Origin: Paracoccaceae bacterium
GTDB lineage: Bacteria; Pseudomonadota; Alphaproteobacteria; Rhodobacterales; Rhodobacteraceae
Assembly: GCA_003551745.1 (NCBI GenBank)
Contig: PUNI01000489.1
Coordinates: 1-8,561, forward strand
Direction: 5' to 3'
DNA length: 8,561 nucleotides
The position numbers and the translations under genes are program-made. The number at the start of each line of letters is the position of its first letter. Position 1 is the stretch's first letter. The notes beneath the pieces were generated by a model, which saw nothing but the letters and a program-made list of their open reading frames with translations, had not been told where the DNA came from and did not search any database. Below, in pieces: positions 1 through 5,070 of this stretch.

Positions 1-41
1 ATAGAGGAACGCCGTCATGACCGCCAGCCCCGCTCTCGCCC
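1..41 (+). repeat. 41-bp direct repeat, copy 1 (at window edge)
   Basis: This stretch is identical base for base to 333-373, in the same orientation, 332 bp away. The identity starts at window base 1, so it may extend further left. It stops at base 42 (A here, C at 374). It carries a displaced copy of the M20 peptidase ribosome binding site, start codon and first eight codons, here lying inside the minus-strand secreted-protein gene. Confidence 0.95.
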
Positions 42-250
42 AGCAGGGCCTCCAGCGCGGCGGGCGTGGCGGCGATCACCTGAAGCGTGGCGCGATCCTC
101 GTCGGTCAGGAAAGGGTGCAGATGCACGGTGATCTCGGCCCCCGCCGTCCGGGTCACCTCGGTCGCCACCGATTGCGCCAGTGCCCCGGTTGCCCAGCCC
201 AGCCCCGCCGGGGCTGCCGCGAGGATCATCGTCGCTGCGAGGATGCGCAT
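1..250 (-). CDS. Small secreted protein, unknown function (3' end outside window)
   Basis: The reading frame is open from an ATG at 250 to the window edge, giving 83 codons. A purine-rich ribosome binding site (GGAGA) sits about 6 nt before this ATG. In-frame ATGs further upstream (262 and 301) would add residues ahead of the signal peptide and lack a comparable site. Residues 1-25 form a Sec-type signal peptide: Arg2, a hydrophobic core, and an ALA-Q cleavage site at 25/26. The product is therefore probably periplasmic. The mature part contains TVHLHPFLTDEDRATL followed by an alanine-rich helix. It reminds me of small conserved secreted proteins of Rhodobacterales, but I cannot name the family. 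Codons 250-42 are almost entirely G/C-ending, which supports real coding. The last 13 codons (41-1) are not, and they coincide with a 41-bp repeat of the neighbouring gene's start, so this end is probably not the native continuation. The gene is divergent from the M20 peptidase, with 98 bp between starts. Confidence 0.6.
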   Translation of the reverse strand, partial: MRILAATMILAAAPAGLGWATGALAQSVATEVTRTAGAEITVHLHPFLTDEDRATLQVIAATPAALEALLGESGAGGHDGVPL

Positions 251-332
251 CACCGTCTCCATCTCCGCTCGGCCGTCCGGGCTGGACTGGGCCGCCACCA
301 TTGCTACCGTCGCTCAACTCCCTGCGACCCGG

Positions 333-373
333 ATAGAGGAACGCCGTCATGACCGCCAGCCCCGCTCTCGCCC
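333..373 (+). repeat. 41-bp direct repeat, copy 2 (native start of the M20 gene)
   Basis: This is the second copy of the exact repeat at 1-41. It contains the AGAGGA ribosome binding site, the ATG at 349 and the codons for MTASPALA. It leads in frame into the conserved peptidase body, so it is the native copy. The base to its left at 332 is G; comparing it with the base left of the window would show whether the repeat is longer. Confidence 0.95.
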
Positions 374-1737
374 CCGTGCTCGCCCGGATCGACGACCAGA
401 TCGTGGCGGCCACCGAACGGCTGATGGCGTTGCTGCGCATTCCCTCGATCTCGACCGACCCGGCCTACAAGGCCGATTGCGAGGCCGCAGCCGATTGGCT
501 TGTGGACGATCTGGCGAGCTTCGGGCTCGCCGCCTCCAAGCGGCCCACGCCGGGTCATCCGATGGTGGTGGCGCATGGAGAGGGCACCGGACCGCATCTG
601 CTGCTCTACGGACATTACGACGTGCAACCAGTTGATCCACTTACACTCTGGGATCGCGACCCTTTCGATCCGGCGGTCGAGGAGACGCCGTATGGAAAGG
701 TGATTCGCGCGCGGGGCGCGGCCGACGACAAGGGCCAGTTGATGACCTTCGTCGAGGCCATGCGCGCCTGGGTGGCGGTGCACGGGTCGCTGCCCGTCCG
801 CGCCTCGGTGTTCCTCGAGGGCGAGGAGGAATCGGGCTCGCCCTCGCTGGTGCCCTTCCTCGAGACGCATGCCGACGAGCTGCGCGCGGATCTCGCGATG
901 ATCTGCGACACCGGCATGTTCGACCGCGAGACCCCGGCGATCACCACCATGCTGCGTGGCCTGGTGGGCGAGGAGGTGACGATCCATGCCGCCGACAAGG
1001 ACCTGCACTCGGGCATGTTCGGCGGCATAGCGCAGAACCCGATCCGGGTGCTGGCACGCATCCTCGCGGCGCTTCACGACGATCAGGGCCGGGTCACGCT
1101 GCCGGGCTTCTATGACGGCGTGCCGGAGCTGCCCGAGGAGGTGCGCGCGCAATGGGAGGGGCTGGGCTTCGATGCGGCGGCCTTCCTCGGCGGGGTGGGG
1201 CTCTCGCAGCCTGCCGGCGAGGCCGGGCGTTCGGGCCTGGAGATGATCTGGTCGCGGCCGACCTGCGAGATCAACGGCATCACCGGCGGCTACACCGGGG
1301 CAGGCTTCAAGACGGTGCTGCCGGCGCAGGCTTCGGCCAAGGTGAGCTTCCGTCTGGTCGGCAGACAGGATCCGCAGGCGGTGCGGGCCGCCTTCCGCGC
1401 GCATGTGCGCGCCAGGCTGCCGCCGGACTGCCGCGCCGAGTTCGCCGAACATGGCGCTTCTCCCGCCTCGGTGATGACCATCGACGATCCGGCCTTTGAG
1501 GCCGCGCGGCAGGCGCTGTCCGCGGAATGGCCAAGGCCGGCGGCTTTCATCGGCTCGGGCGGGTCGATCCCGGTGGCGGGCTATTTCAAGACGGTGCTCG
1601 GGATGGAATCGATGCTGATCGGCTTCGGCCGCGACGACGATCGCATCCACAGCCCGAACGAGAAATACGACATGGAGGCGTTCCACAAGGGAATCCGCAG
1701 CTGGGCCCGCATTCTCGACGCGCTCGCCTCCCGCTGA
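349..1737 (+). CDS. M20-family metallopeptidase (dipeptidase)
   Basis: This is a zinc-dependent exopeptidase of the M20/M28/M40 clan, of the cytosolic-dipeptidase (carnosinase-like, PepV/DUG1) type. It is probably cytoplasmic because no signal peptide is present. It is 462 residues long, normal for the family, and all expected metal and catalytic positions are there. These are YGHYDVQPV (His89, Asp91), RGAADDKG (bridging Asp126), EGEEESGS (catalytic Glu160, metal Glu161), DTGMFD (Asp187), and the C-terminal RIHSPNE (His434). DLHSGMFGG (His220) opens the dimerisation/lid domain, roughly residues 200-320. GSGGSIP near 402-408 is the usual substrate-binding loop. The start ATG has AGAGGA 8 nt upstream. 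Substrate specificity cannot be read from the sequence; short dipeptides are the safe guess. The gene stands alone, with tRNA genes on the opposite strand downstream. A short GC hairpin (1739-1751, 5-bp stem) follows the stop but lacks a T tract. Confidence 0.93.
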   Translation: MTASPALAPVLARIDDQIVAATERLMALLRIPSISTDPAYKADCEAAADWLVDDLASFGLAASKRPTPGHPMVVAHGEGTGPHLLLYGHYDVQPVDPLTLWDRDPFDPAVEETPYGKVIRARGAADDKGQLMTFVEAMRAWVAVHGSLPVRASVFLEGEEESGSPSLVPFLETHADELRADLAMICDTGMFDRETPAITTMLRGLVGEEVTIHAADKDLHSGMFGGIAQNPIRVLARILAALHDDQGRVTLPGFYDGVPELPEEVRAQWEGLGFDAAAFLGGVGLSQPAGEAGRSGLEMIWSRPTCEINGITGGYTGAGFKTVLPAQASAKVSFRLVGRQDPQAVRAAFRAHVRARLPPDCRAEFAEHGASPASVMTIDDPAFEAARQALSAEWPRPAAFIGSGGSIPVAGYFKTVLGMESMLIGFGRDDDRIHSPNEKYDMEAFHKGIRSWARILDALASR

Positions 1738-1778
1738 GGCGCCGCCGGCGCTGTCGATGACCTGTCGCTCTTCGAAAC

Positions 1779-1855
1779 TGGCGCGGTTGACGGGACTCGA
1801 ACCCGCGACCCCCGGCGTGACAGGCCGGTACTCTAACCGACTGAGCTACAACCGC
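1779..1855 (-). tRNA. tRNA-Asp (GTC), copy 1
   Basis: Read on the minus strand this is a 77-nt tRNA. It has a 7-bp acceptor stem (GCGGTTG at 1855-1849 with CAACCGC at 1789-1783), discriminator G, and an encoded CCA at 1781-1779. The D-arm contains TAGCTCAGTCGGTTAGAG, the T-loop is GTTCGAGTC, and the anticodon GTC is at 1821-1819. It decodes GAC/GAU. It is identical over its full length to the second copy 26 bp upstream, so the two are probably transcribed together, with this one second. Confidence 0.97.
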
Positions 1856-1881
1856 GCAGGGTCTGACGGAGGGGCGGACGG

Positions 1882-1958
1882 TGGCGCGGTTGACGGGACT
1901 CGAACCCGCGACCCCCGGCGTGACAGGCCGGTACTCTAACCGACTGAGCTACAACCGC
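1882..1958 (-). tRNA. tRNA-Asp (GTC), copy 2
   Basis: This is a 77-nt cloverleaf with every base identical to the copy at 1779-1855, an encoded CCA at 1884-1882 and anticodon GTC at 1924-1922. On the minus strand it is the promoter-proximal copy. The repeat unit is 103 bp. Similarity continues about 16 bp into the 5' leader (both leaders begin GCAG next to the acceptor, then an interrupted match), so the duplication included some leader. The 3' flanks differ. Confidence 0.97.
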
Positions 1959-1968
1959 GCAGCGTCCG

Positions 1969-1984
1969 CCGGAGCACACTCCGG
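1969..1984 (-). repeat. Hairpin in the tRNA-Asp leader
   Basis: CCGGAG (1969-1974) and CTCCGG (1979-1984) form a perfect 6-bp stem with a 4-nt loop. On the minus strand it lies between the predicted transcription start (about 1987) and the first tRNA (1958), so it would be at the very 5' end of the primary transcript. It may protect the precursor or mark the leader for processing; this role is inferred only. Confidence 0.5.
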
Positions 1985-2202
1985 ACCTCGCCGTGCATAG
2001 GTATCGGGGTCGGGCGCGTCAAGGCGAAAGGCGCCGCCGTTGCTCCGGGACATGCCCGTTTTCCCAGGTCGCGATTCGTTCCGAACGGTGAGCCGCGGCC
2101 GCCCCGGCCCACGCCACGCGGCCTGATGCAGGCCGTAACGTTGCAGACGGGTGACATCCGGGCGAATCCTCGGCCGTCAGATAAACGGCGGAGCGGAACC
2201 TC
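1985..2202. other. Non-coding spacer between tRNA-Asp and deacetylase
   Basis: No frame here shows convincing coding character on either strand. It holds the tRNA promoter at its left end and two symmetric elements. CGTTCCGAACG (2077-2087) is an odd-centred 11-bp palindrome. The segment 2119-2135 is a 7-bp stem (CGGCCTG/CAGGCCG) with a 3-nt loop. Either could be an operator or an RNA hairpin of the deacetylase leader. I see no T-tract terminator. Confidence 0.4.
1994..2022 (-). promoter_or_regulatory. Sigma-70-type promoter for the tRNA-Asp pair
   Basis: On the minus strand there is TTGACG (2022-2017), a 17-bp spacer and TATGCA (1999-1994). The -35 box matches the alphaproteobacterial housekeeping consensus in five of six bases. 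The -10 box keeps the TAT start but is otherwise weak. It is followed by a GC-rich discriminator (CGGCGA), the hallmark of stable-RNA promoters under stringent control. The predicted start is 28-30 nt before the first tRNA. Confidence 0.6.
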
Positions 2203-2231
2203 TTGGCATCGGCAGAATTGCGCCCCTAGCC
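2203..2231 (+). promoter_or_regulatory. Possible promoter for the polysaccharide deacetylase
   Basis: TTGGCA (2203-2208), a 17-bp spacer and CTAGCC (2226-2231) lie 52 bp before the deacetylase start. The -35 box is fair and the -10 box keeps only a CTA core, as seen in some alphaproteobacterial promoters. It is the best candidate in the spacer but weak. Confidence 0.25.
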
Positions 2232-2283
2232 TGCTGAAGCTTGCGTGAGCTGCCAACTCGACCGGACGCATGCGGGGGATGGA

Positions 2284-3060
2284 ATGATCGACGGGTCTCG
2301 CCGGACCTTCCTGTCCGGCTGTGCGGCCGCGCTGCTGGGCGCGGCGGCCCTGCCGGGCCGGGCGCTGGCCCAGCCCGCCATGCCGGTGCCGCAGGTGCCG
2401 CACCGCCACCACCATGTACGGGTGGATGCGGGCTCGCCGGAACACGCCCGCGTGGCGCTCACCTTCGACGACGGGCCGCACCCGCGCCTGACCCCGCGGC
2501 TGCTCGACATTCTGCGCGCGCGCCGCGTTCGGGCCACCTTCTATCTGATCGGCAACCGGGTGCGGGCCTATCCGCTGCTTGCGCGGCGGATCGTCGAGGA
2601 GGGTCACGAGATTGGCAACCACACCTGGGAGCATCCGGTGTTGAGCCGCCAGGGGGCCGATCGGGTGCTGCGGGAGGTCGATCGCTGCGCCCGGATCGTC
2701 TACGAGACGGTCGGGCATGTGCCCGTCACCATGCGCCCGCCCTATGGCATGATCACCGCGCGGCAGGCCGAGATGGTGTTTGCCGAGCGCAACATGCCCA
2801 CGGTGATGTGGTCGGTCGATCCCGAGGATTGGCGCGGCCCCGGCGCGGCGGCGGTGACCCGGCGGATCCTGCGCGCCGCCCGGCCTGGCGCGATCATCCT
2901 GTCGCACGAGATCCACGCCGGCACGATCGCGGCCATGCCCGCCACCATCGACGGGCTGCTGGCGCAGGGGCTGAGGCTGGTGCCGATCTCGACCATGCTG
3001 GGCTGGGAGCCCTGGGGGCCGCGCCCGAGCCCGCTGCGGCTCGCCGCGGCCGGAACCTAG
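2284..3060 (+). CDS. Tat-exported polysaccharide deacetylase (NodB domain, CE4)
   Basis: This is a 258-residue carbohydrate esterase family 4 protein, which removes N- or O-acetyl groups from polysaccharides such as peptidoglycan or exopolysaccharide. Residues 1-29 are an export signal with a twin-arginine motif (SRRTFLSG, Arg6-Arg7), an alanine/leucine core and an ALA-Q cleavage site at 29/30, so the enzyme folds before export to the periplasm. The catalytic domain (about 55-235) has all CE4 motifs in order: TFDDGPH (Asp62 base, Asp63 metal), HTWEH (His113 and His117, zinc ligands), RPPYG (151-155), DPEDW (179-183) and LSHEIHA (His208). The start ATG at 2284 follows GGGGGA at 2274-2279. An in-frame GTG at 2245 would put 13 extra residues before the Tat motif and is less likely. 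The natural substrate cannot be deduced. A degraded gene on the opposite strand ends at its stop codon. Confidence 0.9.
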   Translation: MIDGSRRTFLSGCAAALLGAAALPGRALAQPAMPVPQVPHRHHHVRVDAGSPEHARVALTFDDGPHPRLTPRLLDILRARRVRATFYLIGNRVRAYPLLARRIVEEGHEIGNHTWEHPVLSRQGADRVLREVDRCARIVYETVGHVPVTMRPPYGMITARQAEMVFAERNMPTVMWSVDPEDWRGPGAAAVTRRILRAARPGAIILSHEIHAGTIAAMPATIDGLLAQGLRLVPISTMLGWEPWGPRPSPLRLAAAGT

Positions 3061-3344
3061 CCGGCGGCGTTGTCCCCCGCCCGCAGCCGCTCGATCCCGC
3101 CGCGCCCGGCCTCCACCGCCGCGTCTCCGCCACGTCCTCCGGGACCGCCGCGCAGTCCGCGCGGGGCTCGGTCTCTCCAGAGCCTGGCTTTCCTCCGACA
3201 GGAAACCGGCGAATCGCCTGGGGCGGCCGAACGCAACGCATCGTGGAACTCAACGGCATCGAAACCCGCCGCCGTGGCGTGCCTGCCCCGCGCCTCCAGC
3301 GGCAGACCGCGCCACAGATGGCCCGGATTGGCCGAAGACCGCAC
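3057..3344 (-). pseudogene. Decayed N-terminal fragment of a hydroxypyruvate-isomerase-like TIM-barrel gene
   Basis: On the minus strand a GTG at 3344, with GAGGG at 3355-3351, starts a reading that contains SSANPGHLWRGLPLEAR and then TAAGFDAVEFHDAL. This closely follows the usual N terminus of hydroxypyruvate isomerase/AP-endonuclease-2-fold sugar isomerases (SANLGFLW...LPL...AAGFDAVE). Beyond about 3205 the best coding signal moves to another frame (GETEPRADCAAVPEDVAE, nearly all G/C third positions). Near 3135 it moves back to the first frame (DAAVEAGRGGIERLRAG), which ends at TAG 3059-3057. Two frame changes and an end after about 95 residues, where the family has about 250, indicate a truncated, frame-shifted remnant. 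A 17-bp hairpin (TTTCCT/AGGAAA, 3189-3205) lies at the first break. The family assignment is from recall of the motif, not a search. If translated, the GTG frame would give a 95-residue protein. Confidence 0.55.
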
Positions 3345-3427
3345 CCCTTGCCCTCGACAGCGCCGCCCCGCCCGTTACCTTCGCCAGCAGCGTTGAAGGC
3401 GCAACAGGGTGCGCGAGGGAGCGCGAT

Positions 3428-4147
3428 GTGATCTTTCTGGTGACGCCCGGAACGGTGTCGAACCCGCGCAAGCTGCGGGGCGGCCAGCCGCCGAAGAAGA
3501 TCCTCGCGGGCCTGTCCAGCATCTTTCCGCGCGGCCTGATGCTCAGCCCGATCTGGTGGCGCTTCGCGCTGGAATATCCGCTCCTGCGTTACAGCTTCGC
3601 GCTGACGCCCTTTCCGGTGGCGATGCTGATCTGGCCCGACCTCGCACTGCCCATTTCGGGCGCGCCGCTCTTGATGTTCATCTTCATCAACTTTATCGAG
3701 GGCGAGTTGCTGTCCTATTCCAGCCGCGAGCGGCGCGAGAAGGTGTTGCCCGCGGCCGAATCGGCGCGCCGGATGGATCTATTCCGCCATCGCGCGCGCA
3801 GCCTGCTCACCAAGATCGCGGCCGGGCGCGATCTGCGCGAGGGGGAACTGACGCTGGTGGTGGAGCAGTCGCCGATGGCCCCGGTGCCGCCGCTCACGGT
3901 GATCTCGCTGCAGTCGGCCCTCGAGGGCTCGCCGGTGCTCGACCTCGACGCCGGCGAGCGCGCGCTGATCCTCTCGCAGCTCTTCGACGACGACCTGACC
4001 GAACGGGATTTCCACAAGGTCAGCCTGCGCGAGAATGTGTTTCTGCACGCGGTCTCGCTGGAGGCGCGGTCGATCTCGGCCCATGCCCGCATGGCCGCGC
4101 TGGCGCGCGCCGAGGTGCGGGACGACCGGCTCGCCCCGCAGGCTTGA
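3428..4147 (+). CDS. Conserved-looking protein of unknown function, two hydrophobic segments
   Basis: This is a 239-residue protein of no family I recognise. The GTG start is chosen because GAGGGAG (3415-3421) lies 6 nt before it; the overlapping ATG at 3426 runs straight into TGA. Residues 1-50 are basic with many prolines (NPRKLRGGQPPKK). Residues about 56-75 and 77-96 are hydrophobic and could be a membrane hairpin. The acidic residues after it (FIEGE) lead into a charged, helix-rich cytosolic domain. That domain includes ELTLVVEQSPMAPVPPLTVI (about 141-160) and a C-terminal part rich in Asp, Glu and Arg. G/C-ending codons throughout support real coding. It is followed after 52 bp by the hydratase gene on the same strand and may be cotranscribed, but a strong hairpin separates them, so a functional link is uncertain. 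Confidence 0.8.
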   Translation: MIFLVTPGTVSNPRKLRGGQPPKKILAGLSSIFPRGLMLSPIWWRFALEYPLLRYSFALTPFPVAMLIWPDLALPISGAPLLMFIFINFIEGELLSYSSRERREKVLPAAESARRMDLFRHRARSLLTKIAAGRDLREGELTLVVEQSPMAPVPPLTVISLQSALEGSPVLDLDAGERALILSQLFDDDLTERDFHKVSLRENVFLHAVSLEARSISAHARMAALARAEVRDDRLAPQA

Positions 4148-4158
4148 CCCTCCCGCCC

Positions 4159-4177
4159 CGCGCAAGGATGTTGCGCG
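4159..4177 (+). repeat. Intergenic hairpin before the hydratase gene
   Basis: CGCGCAA (4159-4165) and TTGCGCG (4171-4177) make a perfect 7-bp stem with a 5-nt loop. It sits 11 bp after one stop codon and 22 bp before the next start. No T tract follows, so it is not a standard intrinsic terminator. It may stabilise mRNA ends or partly separate expression of the upstream unknown gene from the hydratase. Confidence 0.5.
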
Positions 4178-4199
4178 CGCAGCATCGGGGGAATCGCGC

Positions 4200-5051
4200 A
4201 TGGAGAACGAGTTTGCCGCCTGGATCGGGCGCACCGAGGAGGAGGAGGACGACGTCTCCCCCCGGCAGGCCCGCCGTATGGCGGCGACTTTGGAAAGCGG
4301 GCCCTGCGATTCGGCCGCCTTCCGTTCTGGCGATCCGCTGCCGCCGCTGTGGCACTGGATGGCATTCGCGCCGGTGGTGCCGATGTCGGGCCTCGGCTCC
4401 GACGGGCATCCGGCCCGCGGCGGCTTCCTGCCGCCGGTGCCGCTGGAGCGGCGGATGTGGGCGGGGGGGCAGGTGGAGTTTCTCGACGCCTTGCGCATCG
4501 GCGATACTCTGCACCGCCGATCCGAGATCCTGAATGTGGCCGAGAAGACCGGCAAGACCGGCCGCATGGTCTTCGTCACCGTCGGGCATCTGCTCTCGAC
4601 CCCGCGCGGCCCGGCAGTGCGCGAGACGCAGGACATCGTCTATATCGCCATGCCCGAGCGCTACAGCCCGCCGCCGCCGGTACCGCTGCCCGACCGGATC
4701 GACTGGGAGGAACCGGTGGAGACCTCCAGCGTTCGGCTCTTCCGCTTCTCGGCGCTGACCTTCAATGCCCATCGCATCCACATCGACCTGCCTTATGCGC
4801 AGGAGGTGGAGAAGTACCCCGCGCTCGTGGTGCACGGGCCGCTGCAGGCGATGCTTACGATGGAGGCGGCGCGGCGCCGCAACCCGGGCCGGCAGCCGGC
4901 CACATTCCGCCATCGCGGCGTGCGGCCGCTGCTGCTGTCCGACAGCGTTCGGCTGGTCGGCGAGCCCGAGGCCGAGGGCGCGGTGAAGATGTGCACGGTG
5001 ACCTCCGAGGGCCATCAGTGCATGCAGACCCGGGTGACCTGGGCGAACTGA
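4200..5051 (+). CDS. meh: Hotdog-fold acyl-CoA hydratase, mesaconyl-C4-CoA hydratase-like
   Basis: This 283-residue double-hotdog protein belongs to the HTD2/FAS1-like dehydratase group (COG3777-type), which includes mesaconyl-C4-CoA hydratase and itaconyl-CoA hydratase. The N-terminal half has WIGRTEE (8-14), the PLPPLWHW motif (47-53) and FLPPVPLERRMWAGG (76-90), typical of this group. The C-terminal hotdog carries the hydratase-2-like signature FSALTFNAHRIHID (183-196, with Asn189, His191 and His194) and VVHGPLQ (210-216). The start ATG follows GGGGGA at 4187-4192. The predicted reaction is reversible hydration of mesaconyl-C4-CoA to (S)-citramalyl-CoA in the cytoplasm. The mct-like gene starting 19 bp downstream makes that substrate in Chloroflexus, which is the main support for choosing this role over a fatty-acyl hydratase or itaconyl-CoA hydratase. 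The gene symbol is by analogy only. Confidence 0.75.
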   Translation: MENEFAAWIGRTEEEEDDVSPRQARRMAATLESGPCDSAAFRSGDPLPPLWHWMAFAPVVPMSGLGSDGHPARGGFLPPVPLERRMWAGGQVEFLDALRIGDTLHRRSEILNVAEKTGKTGRMVFVTVGHLLSTPRGPAVRETQDIVYIAMPERYSPPPPVPLPDRIDWEEPVETSSVRLFRFSALTFNAHRIHIDLPYAQEVEKYPALVVHGPLQAMLTMEAARRRNPGRQPATFRHRGVRPLLLSDSVRLVGEPEAEGAVKMCTVTSEGHQCMQTRVTWAN

Positions 5052-5070
5052 GAGAGATGAGGGGGCGCGG

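Noticed and set aside
17..352. Plus-strand open frame starting MTASPALAQQG
   Set aside because: It uses the repeated copy of the peptidase start and then reads antisense through the secreted-protein gene; it is probably a by-product of the duplication.
304..1686. Long open frame (460 codons) antisense to the M20 peptidase
   Set aside because: It mirrors the third-position GC of a well-recognised gene on the other strand, has an Arg/His/Gly-rich composition and no motif.
1751..1767. Pho-box-like direct repeat CTGTCG-N5-CTGTCG with an 11-bp period
   Set aside because: The spacing fits a PhoB site, but it lies between two 3' ends (peptidase stop and tRNA 3' end), so it has no promoter to act on; half-sites also lack the CAT ending.
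2203..2219. Sigma-54-like TTGGCA...TTGC upstream of the deacetylase
   Set aside because: The GG to GC distance is 13 bp instead of the required 10.
2241..3431. Plus-strand open frame of 396 codons overlapping the deacetylase and the gap after it
   Set aside because: The deacetylase frame carries all CE4 motifs; this one is arginine/glycine/alanine filler in another frame.
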